A DNA stretch of 35,100 nucleotides. Origin: an uncultured Flavobacteriales bacterium. GTDB taxonomy: Bacteria; Bacteroidota; Bacteroidia; Flavobacteriales_D; Sanyastnellaceae. Below are positions 26,701 to 34,200 of the stretch, piece by piece. Each line of letters opens with the position of its first letter. Within the stretch, counting starts at the first letter, position 1. The notes below the pieces were generated by a model. That model was not told the DNA's origin and did no database searches. It saw only the letters and a list, made by a program, of their open reading frames with translations. Position numbers and translations under genes: made by a program. The DNA is taken from positions 1-35,100 of the forward strand of contig CAJQJX010000004.1 in assembly GCA_905478795.1 (NCBI GenBank), read 5' to 3'.

Positions 26701-27930
26701 GAGACAGCACCTCAATTCACGGAAACGTGTGACTACGCGAACGGTCAGGTTATTGACGTGAACTGTGAAAACGGTTTCGGTGACCTCGATATTCCCGCGG
26801 CATGCAATGTTGAAGCTGAGGACAACTGCGACAGTGATGTAACCATTACTTGTTCTGTTGACACCACTGGAGAATACGCGCCAAACGGAGACGTGGCATT
26901 GTACGGAATGGCCTCCACCCCAGAGAGTTTCCTCGGGAACGGTCAGACTTGCAATGACATGGATCCCCATGCGATGCGCTTGATTGGACTGCCTAACGGT
27001 GATGAGTTCTACACCCTCACTGCAGGGGGCCTTGCACAGGTAAAAACGAACGGTGACATCGTGTTGACCGCGCAGTTGACCAGTACGACGATTCCAAATG
27101 CAGGATGGGACGTGACCTTGACCCTCGATCCAAATGAGGCTTGCGGCATCAGCCATACAGGTGGTGTGCTGCAGAGCTGTGATCCAATTGGAACGCTCGG
27201 TCTCGATCAAGCTGACCTGGACGCTTGGCAGTACTTCATCCTCAACTGTAACGAGACAACGCTTGAAGGATTCGGTCCATACAGCAGCGGTCACTTGACC
27301 TTGTCTCACCAACCAGCGAACGGGCACTATGCCTTCCAGCTCGGTTTGGGAGCCAACCAGCAAAACGCCAACTTCGGCTTGAGCGGATGGTTCTACTACA
27401 GTGGGTCGATGTACGGCACGCCAAACGAGGTCATGGGTTCAGGAGACTTCTTCTTCGACATGGACTTCTGCCTCCCATGGGCCATCGAGCACACGTGCAC
27501 GGCTACCGACGATTGCGGCAACGAGTCTGAGTTTAGCTACACCTTCAGCATGTCTGGTGATGTAGATGGCACAGACAACGACAGCGATTTGAGCGGCCAG
27601 GGAACCAACGGAGACCACACACCAGTGGTCATCGGAGGAGCGGGCGACTTGACTACAGGTAAGACCCCCATCCGGGTGACAAACCTGCAGCCTAACCCAA
27701 CCAACGATGTGAGCCAACTTGGCTTCGTTGTAACAGAGAACATGCGGATTCGCGTGGATCTGATTGGAATGGACGGTGTATTGGTCGCTGAACTCTATGA
27801 CGGCATTGCCCAAACAGGCGTGAATCACACGCTGAATGTGGATGCCGATGGATTGAGCGATGGTATGTACCAGATTCGCTTGAGCAGCAACGACTACCTG
27901 GTAGTCAAGAAGCTGTTGGTCAGCGAGTAA
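20716..27930 (+). CDS. Giant secreted HYR-like repeat protein with T9SS sorting domain
   Basis: A 2404-residue, Asp- and Cys-rich exported protein. A signal peptide ends near residue 24 (VLFSVACCSPSWAQ). About fifteen HYR-like Ig-fold repeats of 80-100 residues follow, each with a DNC or DDC in the middle, a RTWTATDDCGN-like stretch and an ITVEDTIAP-like junction. Larger modules are set inside repeats: an 'NHAP' module at about 115-260 and again at 2058-2252, a 'GVY+FDW' module at about 498-637, a P-domain-like module at about 1032-1166 and an 'FDW+GVY' module at about 1814-1960. The last 80 residues (from LQPNPTND) are a type A T9SS sorting domain ending VVKKLLVSE. It is probably anchored on or released from the cell surface; adhesion is the likely role, ligand unknown. 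Confidence 0.9.
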   Translation: MSKLLPRLIAVLFSVACCSPSWAQLSIDASCDTTTVQCLADLDAITCDAPDLLGSEGEVIGTASCLLVSERDSFREICTASTANPISGSNAGALVMYNIQMYGVNSQYYEPTGAGLELQRFESGQAILSGTVQGVEDPTELWNVYLVYEGMTSDDAHVANGGGLKYDAGCAPVDPSTVDWDIYYMNGDMSYLEGAGSLDNSLLSLNHAPSNQYFGFQVGDGANDRNCNYGAGGWFSWEGSIKGEPAVGAMGDVLVDLSDCTQNDYDPCAASVTCYCVGVDTETNEFAVCASTTMRLDDTPPTWSNPPADVTIQCTDAIPAVATFTAIDNCEPADQEVITASFSGEVTLNPDELNGCYTIERTWTAQDACGNDTAYTQVITVEDTLAPVWDSYTPYVMEDCLVILTQEEAEDPSLVSITASDNCDPSLDYSIEAHEISGGCPTTWLRKWTATDDCGNTSVEVEQYVQLYDETPPAITAPGTCTVYNDANCEANVDPVGEEINGFAGVYAPANWLVVTDDSDASVDFSADGTTLEITGSDAGNNNSFAKACMMTQCDITVTFDWDYSTNDPDGFQYDPSYYLNDVRIDLMNDSSLSSSGTLTITVASGTLLGFGIESTDGIFGAANLDISGFSVIHGTGLPTYSDHCTDQALLDENLEYSDELSAVTCTGDDDTPEGSYTITRTWSTTDFCLNGNSDTQTIYVVDTISPVGTVLGATIDCAAYDGNTEYGSASGTDNCDSDVSYSWTTVTDRMDADDEEAPGCYYYDREYTFVDDCGNSSTEMQRVWLTDTTPPVLISAEENRSVTCDAYGENQGGILITASDDCGNVNITFDDAPLSGGCVTPVGRFERTYTIADDCGNSISFTQFLLLTDEVAPELSIECPDDITIQSDSYCEHDRTPEATGGYPTHIATDNCEASDELYITKTYEDGPDVTTCEGEFSFTRTWTVFVLDHCYNHAVETCTQVITVEDNIAPAAPGIECPEDVTLNLDADCYVNTMPNVTGNASASTLDNCDDSPQLFVGYTDSPYDYSCESDSGNTFSVEASLGALESASATLEDDMTAVGLSINLDWSSAGCTEWPSDLTLEITSPNGQCLTISGFTDEDPNASCGAYNWPDSWNTTTAGNFVMNFDLEDELSGAGTWNLEVTENWLGACGVDFDLDATLIRRAEGSYSFTRTWSAYATDCAGNTSSTNSCEQTITVLDEINPTIDLTSPSVVSMACDLFDESSVYGVTASDNCDSNVKVEVLYNEDCDGDMEHGFSNDEVSGGCAGSYIRTYIATDDCGNSTTFEQVVNLIDEEAPVIALFCPGNITIEKDEDCFANDTRSGAGEATYEVTDNCSVDSVCVLVEDSEADFTCAHSYSFTRTWTIKAYDVCENEGLATCSQLITVVDNSAPDAPSIVEPADTTIYRDANCVSDAGPAANPALMLASNDNCSADEDLTAAISFADDTLGSLECNHTIERTWTVTLTDECDNTSEATTYLQTIHVLDTIDPAIQLTPVHEIACEDYDSEGIYATASDNCDSEVSLVLEGVELLTSSLGASGCGDFQHTYTATDCSGNSETLSHIVRLLDTTAPAFEDFPADATAECGTSLDPEVLGSPNFSDNCSPDEQLTLTYADTTITEKDEDCRTIERTWTITDPCGNAHSEVQTIEVEDSDYPEITDHAEDMTVECDGEGNLAQFNLWLENHGGAAATDDCSPELIWDYEVPVVSAGINPMLSDGCGATGDVTVTFYATDACGNSSPTTATFTIEDNIAPEVASVEFPEDAELTQNASCNINTGVNITGVASATAGDDDCCYAEVSISHEDGPAECLCEQDDDHIEVPAFIEEDLWTYAEIEAEIDGTVSFDWLYNTEDVDGASYDVAFYHEGELIDLFGADEQSGSFSIEVSAGETIAMGIVSLDGVYGGASLLVSNFSGPSGMDFIGVYASTNWTTYDGYNGSNTFSHDGEALLIEGTNVDLNCEGSYEFIRTWTVYAYDECGNESDHIIHEQTIIVNDETAPQFTETCDYANGQVIDVNCENGFGDLDIPAACNVEAEDNCDSDVTITCSVDTTGEYAPNGDVALYGMASTPESFLGNGQTCNDMDPHAMRLIGLPNGDEFYTLTAGGLAQVKTNGDIVLTAQLTSTTIPNAGWDVTLTLDPNEACGISHTGGVLQSCDPIGTLGLDQADLDAWQYFILNCNETTLEGFGPYSSGHLTLSHQPANGHYAFQLGLGANQQNANFGLSGWFYYSGSMYGTPNEVMGSGDFFFDMDFCLPWAIEHTCTATDDCGNESEFSYTFSMSGDVDGTDNDSDLSGQGTNGDHTPVVIGGAGDLTTGKTPIRVTNLQPNPTNDVSQLGFVVTENMRIRVDLIGMDGVLVAELYDGIAQTGVNHTLNVDADGLSDGMYQIRLSSNDYLVVKKLLVSE
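21059..21497 (+). other. NHAP/GFQ module, copy A (coding)
   Basis: This part of the first giant gene encodes about 145 residues including DWDIYYMNGDMSYLEG, LSLNHAPSNQYFGFQVG and GGWFSWEGSIKG, then GAMGDVLVDL. The same pattern recurs near the end of this protein and in the second giant protein. It looks like a beta-rich lectin-like or discoidin-like module, but I do not recognise a named family. It is followed by a short stretch ending in RLDDTPP, the exit strand of a HYR-like repeat. Confidence 0.55.
22204..22628 (+). other. GVY then FDW beta-module (coding)
   Basis: About 140 residues inside the third HYR-like repeat. The first half has GFAGVYAPANW and FSADGTTLEITG; the second half has TVTFDWDYSTNDPDGFQYD, SGTLTITVASGTLLGFGI and GAANLDISGFS. 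It interrupts the repeat just after its first Cys segment (NDANCEANVDPVG). A related module with the halves in the opposite order occurs near 26155. Such FDW modules are common in Bacteroidetes surface proteins; no enzymatic residue pattern is seen. Confidence 0.55.
23809..24213 (+). other. P-domain-like module inside a HYR-like repeat (coding)
   Basis: About 135 residues with the strand pattern of proprotein convertase P-domains: VGLSINLDWSS, DLTLEITSPNGQCLTISGF and GAGTWNLEVTENW, ending CGVDFDLDATLI. It is set between YDYSCE and GSYSFTRTW of one HYR-like repeat, the same loop used for the module near 26155. In T9SS proteins P-domains usually accompany proteases or serve as adhesive modules; no protease is present here. 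Confidence 0.6.
26155..26592 (+). other. FDW then GVY beta-module with richer GC (coding)
   Basis: About 146 residues between LCE and CEGSYEFIRTW of a HYR-like repeat. It has TVSFDWLYNTEDVDGASYD, SGSFSIEVSAGETIAMGI and GGASLLVSNFS, followed by FIGVYASTNW and FSHDGEALLIEG. By eye its third codon positions are more often G or C than in the surrounding repeats, which may mean a separate origin. Confidence 0.55.
26889..27471 (+). other. NHAP/GFQ module, copy B (coding)
   Basis: About 194 residues including AWQYFILNCNETTLEGFG, LTLSHQPANGHYAFQLG and SGWFYYSGSMYG, then GSGDFFFDMDFC. It aligns by eye along its whole second half with copy A and with copy C in the next gene. It interrupts the last HYR-like repeat, whose closing strands (CTATDDCGNESEFSYTF) come right after it and before the sorting domain linker. 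Confidence 0.55.
27692..27927 (+). other. T9SS type A C-terminal sorting domain (coding)
   Basis: The last about 80 residues of the first giant protein have the layout of the Por secretion C-terminal domain: LQPNPTNDVSQLGF, RVDLIGMDG, LNVDADGLSDGMYQIRL and the basic end LVVKKLLVSE. This signal directs proteins through the type IX secretion system after Sec export and is then cleaved, with anchoring to the outer surface. It comes after a Gly/Asp-rich linker. Confidence 0.88.
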
Positions 27931-28249
27931 GCTAAATTTGAGGGCATGCCCTCACATCGTAAAACAATGGAAAGCCACCCTTCGGGGTGGCTTTCTGCAT
28001 TTTTCTAGGTGTAGGATTATTCTGAGGGCCATGGGCCTTTCTTCTGACGGTATAATATCTTCTGTTTTTGATTTGGGAAAACAGGTTTTCACTTGTCCTC
28101 ACACACGATTATAAGCCCCTTCATAAATGAAAAAGTCTAATTATTAAATGGATTAAAAAGATTAAAAGGTGTCTTAGTCGCGTTATCAGGGTTGTTTGAA
28201 GTAATAGGGTTGAGGTGGAGGAACTTTACAGAATAACCATTTGACCAAA
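27931..28249. other. Intergenic region between the two giant genes
   Basis: These 319 bases hold no gene that I can see. Nine bases after the stop there is a perfect 16-base palindrome TGAGGGCATGCCCTCA (27939-27954), then the terminator listed separately. From about 28005 the sequence is AT-rich and should contain the promoter of the second giant gene. TATAAT lies at 28051-28056 and TTGATTTG (one mismatch to TAnnTTTG) at 28068-28075, about 175 bases before the start codon. Neither has a clear upstream partner. GGTGGAGGAAC at 28214-28224 is a purine-rich stretch 25 bases from the ATG, too far for a normal ribosome site. Confidence 0.4.
27970..28004 (+). terminator. Intrinsic terminator of the first giant gene
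   Basis: GAAAGCCACCC (27970-27980) and GGGTGGCTTTC (27985-27995) form a perfect 11-bp stem closed by a TTCG tetraloop, followed by TGCATTTTT. It lies 40 bases after the stop codon of the first giant gene and separates it from the second, so the two giant genes are probably transcribed separately. Confidence 0.9.
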
Positions 28250-31200
28250 ATGCTGTTTCAAAACCACCTGAATTGGTTGTCTAAAGCGTGTGCCATAGTT
28301 GCCCTCTGCTTTTCACCAATCGTTCTCTCTGCCCAAATCGTCATTTACAGCGAAGACTTTGAGTCTGAGACGCCAGTAAATACTGAAGATTTGTGCGATC
28401 CAGTCTACACTCCTGCAGACGCGAGTTGGGCACTTGGCCCCGCTTGTTCTGTTCCGACCAATGGGATTCCGAAGTTGGTCGACGTTGCTGGAGATGTATT
28501 TCTAGAATTCAATCAGCAATATCCCTCGGGTTCTGAGGTTTGGAATTCTGCAGGCATCGACGTGAGCGCGGTCTCATCTACCATCGTTTCTTTTGATGCC
28601 CGGAGTGTGGGAGGTCATGAAAACGCAGGAACCTTCCAAGACGAGTTCGCCCTGTATGTCGTACGAGGAGGTGTTCAGGATGCTTCACCCATCGTATCAT
28701 TTGCGGGCCACGTTGATGGGTCCGGAAATGGATCACCCCAAACTGAAGAAGAGAGCTTCTCGAGCGTGGTTGATGTGGCTGGAGACAGTCAAATTGCCTT
28801 GCGCATTGTTGTGGGCATTTCTGGATCAGACGGCTCTGAGAGCTACCAACTCAACAATTTTTCGGTGTGCAATGATGCCAACGGGGACGGTGAGTGCACC
28901 GCCTGCGATGAGCCCATTGCCTTGCTCGACTCCAATACCAACTTGGAATATGACCTCTCCGACCAGCAGGTTCAATGCGAATCTGATCTTCCAAACAATT
29001 GCGCTCCAGAAGTGGTTGCTAACCGCGGAGATGTCCAGTGCTTTCAAGTTGCAGAGGGTAGAAATGCAGTGCTGCCTTCCTCGGCCAATTCCGCTGTTGC
29101 CAACATTGGCGTTACCGCGGCCATCAAATTGTTCGGTCTTGGAACCGACCCTACTGATGACCGAAACCTGGTACCAAGTGGGGACGGGTTGTTTTACTAC
29201 GAGAGTGCAGAGTCTTTCTGGGTGTACGGACATGTGGAGGACGTAGATGACCCCAACTTTGTGTACCAAGTGAGCTACAAATACGCCGAGGGTGTGACTG
29301 GAGCAGAGTGGAGGGCCATGCAAGGGGCCAATGGAGCCAATGCTTTCAAGCACGACCAAGGCTGTACCATTACCGCAGACGAAGAAGATGCTTGGCAGAT
29401 CTACTTGATGGACACAGCGTCTACAAGCTTCATCGTTGGAGACGGCACTTACCTGACTCTGAATCATGCGCCAACTGACAATCCCAACACGGGTCTCCCT
29501 CTGTGGGGATTTCAGGTTGGAGCAAAAGCGAACAACACCAATTGCAGTGAATTGGGAGCCAGCGCCTGGTTTAACTACACCGGTACCCTTGACGGCAGTG
29601 CCATTGCAGGTGGTTTCGGTGATTTGTTGCTCGATTTGGATGCACCGCGAAGAGGTGATCCATGTGTAGACTCTAATTGCGACGGAGAACTGACAGAAAG
29701 CGAGCGACTGAACGCGATTCAAAATGTTTTCGTTTACACAGTTGTGGATTCAGATTGCGGCGATTTGGAGGAGTTCACACAATACGTTTACGCTTGGGAT
29801 ACCATTGCTCCTGTGCTGAGCGATACACCAGCGGACACTACGGTAACTTGTTATGATCTGGTTCCTACTCAACCCACCATAACGGCAGAGGACAACTGCG
29901 TAGGCGTGGTGCCAGTGACTTACACAGAATTGGTATACGATTCGGCTGGAGCAGGTTGCTTCTCTATCGACCGGATCTGGCTCGCGCAAGACTCTTGTGG
30001 CGCAAATGAAGGGTGCAACATTGTGACCTACACGCAGACCATCACGGTCGCGGACAACATTTCTCCTGAGCTTGCATTGAACTGCCCTGCGGACTTTACG
30101 ATTTATGCAGATGCCAACTGTGCCATCGATACGACAACGACTGCCACAGGGATGGCCAGCACCATTTCATCGGATAACTGCCTGCTGGTGGATTCTTCGT
30201 TGACTTACTCCGATCAGGTGACTGAATTTACAGCCGCCAGTTGCTACACCTTCGAGCGTACCTGGACGGCTACTGCAACGGATGATTGTGGCAACGTATT
30301 CATGGACTATTGCATCCAAACCATCATGGTGATGGACGTCATCAAGCCGAGTATTGACTTGAGCTGCCCCGCAAACACCACGGTACATGTTGCCGCTGAT
30401 TGCACCGCTGATTTGAGCACTGCAAACACCGGAGACATCACGTTGAGCTTTGACGATAACTGCGCCTTATTGACTTCCTCATCTAGTTATGTTGATGATG
30501 TGACCGATTCTACGAGCACCGGGTGCTACACGATCGAGCGTACTTGGACGGCGAATGCCGTGGACGCCTGCGGCAACGACAGCACGACGACCTGCACGCA
30601 GACAATCATGGTGATGGACAGCATCAAGCCGAGCATTGACTTGACCTGCCCGCAGGATATCACGGTTTACGTTGATGCCGACTGCACAGTTGACCTGAGC
30701 ACTTCGAGCACTGGTGACATCACGGTGATCTACGACGACTACTGCTTGTTCACTTCGGAGGACAGCTACAACGATGTGATCACCGATTCTACGAGCACAG
30801 GTTGCTATACGATTGAGCGCACTTGGACGGCCAATGCCGCCGATCACTGCGGCAACGACAGCACAACAACCTGCACGCAGACAATCACGGTGATGGACAA
30901 CATCAAGCCGAGCATTGACTTGACCTGTCCGCAGGATACCACGGTTTATGTTGATGCCGACTGCGCAGTTGACCTGAGCACTTCGAGCACCGGTGACATC
31001 ACGGTGACTTATGACGACAACTGCTTGTTCACTTCGGAGGACAGCTACAACGATGTGATCACCGACTCTACGAGCACAGGCTGCTACACGATTGAGCGCA
31101 CTTGGACGGCCAATGCTACCGACGAATGCGGCAACGACAGCACAACGACCTGCACGCAGACGATCATGGTGATGGACAACATCAAGCCAGACGTTACCCT

Positions 31201-34200
31201 CACTTGCCCAACCGATACCACGGTTTATGTGGATGAGACATGTGGTGTGGATTTGGACCCGTCGAGCACGGGTGACATCACGGTGATCTACGACGACAAT
31301 TGCGTGTTCACTTCGGAGGATAGCTACAACGACGTGGTTATCGACAGCACGGGTACGGGGTGTTACACATTTGAGCGCACATGGACAGCGATTGCCACGG
31401 ACGACTGCGGCAACGATAGCACGGCCACTTGTACGCAGACGATTACCGTATCTGATACGTTAGCGCCTACATGGGATGCCTACGACATCTACTTGTTCGC
31501 TTCTTGCGATGAGATTTTGGATCCTACCGATCCAACCCTCATTCCAATTTCAGCCACCGACAACTGCAGTGGGGTGCGTTACGAAATTGAGGCCCATCAG
31601 CTTTCAGGGGGCTGCCCAGGGACATGGATGCGCCTGTGGACAGCGATTGACTCTTGTGGCAACCGCAGCATCGAAGCCCAGCAGTATATCCAACAGTGGG
31701 ATTCACTGGCGCCGGCTTTGACTTTGGATTGTCCAGCCGACATCTCTTTGGAGGTCGACGCTGCATGCGAGGCTGGAACAGATACCAGCATCACTGGAGC
31801 TCCAGACTATACCGTAATTGACAACTGCGACGCCAGTGCGACTTACGCGATCTCATACTCTGACGATGACACCACTGCACTGTGCGGAAACACATACCAG
31901 TTCATTCGAACATGGCAGTTGGTGGCCGAAGATGTTTGCGAAAACAAGGACACCCTCAAATGCGACCAAACCATCACCTTGATTGACACCATTTCGCCCA
32001 TTGTGACCGCCGCTGCCGACACAACGGTTGAATGCGATGGAATGGGCAATGCCGATGCCATCCAAGCTTGGTTGGACAACAACGGCGGTGCAACGGCATC
32101 GGACAATTGCAGTGGAATCACTTGGTCCAACAATTACAGCGATTGTGGCGATGGCGCAGACACCTTCAATACGTACCGACAGGGCACATGGGGGAGCGAC
32201 AACAGCAACACCGCGTCTGATCTTTTAGACGCTGATTTTGCAACGGTATTCCCGAGCGGATTGACCGTGGGTTGCGGAGCCGGATTCAAGCTCGACTTCA
32301 CGAATGCTGCTTCGGTGGACAATTACCTTCCTTGCACAGGCAGTGCACAGGACTTGGTCTTGACCCATGGCGGCACCAACCCGACTGAAGAAGCGATTGA
32401 CCCAACCTGTTGGAACAATGCACTGGTGTCTCACTTGCTGACTGCAAAGCTTAATGTGGCTTTTGATGCTGCAGATCCCGCTTTCAGCCCATCCGATGTG
32501 GCCCTCGGTGACCTGGTCATCCTGCAGGGTGCATTCCTGGGAAAGACCGTGAATGAGGTGATTGAGATTGCGGATGGCGTTTTGGGCGATTGCCGCGGCG
32601 ATTATTCGCCTCAGCAATGCCGTGTCGCTTTGCGTGCATTCAACAAGAACTACGCGCCAGCCTCAACGGACCGTGGCTTTGTGCACACGGCAGGTTGCTT
32701 GTCTGACGATTGCGGATCAACAGGCATAGCCATTGTCACATTCACTGCGACAGACGACTGTGATAACACTTCCTCTACAACGGCGATCTTCACCATTGAA
32801 GACACAACAGCGCCGGAAATGACCGCGCTGCCTTTGCTCGAAGTGTACTGCGGAGATTGGGATTGCAACATCGATTCATTGACTGCGGTCAATGCTGTAT
32901 CGGCAGAAGATGTTTGTGGTGGCGTTACCCTCGCTGTTGACTCTTGTAAGGAGATGAGCTTTGGTTGCTTGGGTGGATACGATGTCTACTACAGTGCAAC
33001 GGACGATTGTGGCAACAAGAGCACGACTACACAGATTATTCAGATCATTGACACGGTGGCCCCCATCATTATAGTGACCGCTCAGGATACCACAACAGAA
33101 TGTGATGGCTCCGGCAATCTGGATGAACTCAATGCTTGGTTGGCCAACAACGCAGGTGCATCGGCGTTCGACGAATGCAACGATGCCGAAGACCTCGATT
33201 GGAGCAATGACTACGCTGCTTTGACGCCTGATTGCGGCGCCACAGGTTCAGTCACGGTCACCTTCACCGTGATGGACTGTAGCGACAACAGCAGCACGAC
33301 AACGGCAACTTTCACCATTCAAGACACCACCGATCCAACCATCACGGTTGAGGCGGAGAACGATACGGTGGAATGTGACGGTGCTGGCAACTCAGCTGCT
33401 TTGACAGCATGGTTGGCAGACAACGCCGGAGCCGAGGCTACCGATGTTTGCAGCGGCCCTGTGATTTGGAGCAACGACTTCGATGCTTTGAGTGACCTCT
33501 GTGGCGCCACTGGCGAAAGCGAGGTGACCTTCACGGCGACGGACTCTTGCGGCAATGCGTCCACAACGATGGCCCGCTTCGTGATCGAAGACACCACCGC
33601 GCCTGACGCACCGACAATAATCTGTCCGAACGACACAACGATTTACCTCGATGCCAACTGCGCAGTGGATACCACTTCCGGTGCCTTGGGCTTGGCTTCA
33701 TCCTCAGCATCTGACGTGTGCGATTCTGATCCATCCATGGATGAGTACTACATCGACAGCGAGTTGACATACACCTGCGTTACAGCCAGCCAACCCGTCC
33801 CTGTTGACACGTGGGATGGAGAAGGGGTTTATCTCGATTTGATGTCATATTCGGGTGAAGTGACCATCACGTTTACCATCACCGAGGAGTCCGGCATCTT
33901 CCACAGCATCATCGTCCCCGAAGTGGGTACGTTTGAGGAGAATGACGGCACCGTGACCCTGGAACTTACCGGCGGCCAGATCTATGGTCCTTGTGATGCA
34001 CCGAACGGCACCTTGTATATCGGAAGCGAGATTCCCACCGATTCTCCACAGGCATCTGGCGGCATTCAGTTGTTGCTTGTTGAGGAAGGAGGCGATGACT
34101 GGAACGACATGGTAGTGGTCATCGACGAGGGACAGTGGTCTCGCTTCAATGAGCAGCCTACGGTTGCAAGTCAACCTATTGGCGACGGCAATGTCGAAGG

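Noticed and set aside
26245-27363. 372-codon minus-strand ORF inside the first giant gene
   Set aside because: Antisense to a conserved module and repeat; Val/Thr-rich translation without motifs.
28593-29246. 217-codon plus-strand ORF
   Set aside because: It lies in a different frame inside the second giant gene, whose own frame is open from 28250 with a signal peptide and recognisable domains.
30329-31447. Regularly spaced repeats considered as a CRISPR-like array
   Set aside because: The unit is 279-282 bases, in frame, and similar along its whole length; there are no short repeats with unique spacers.
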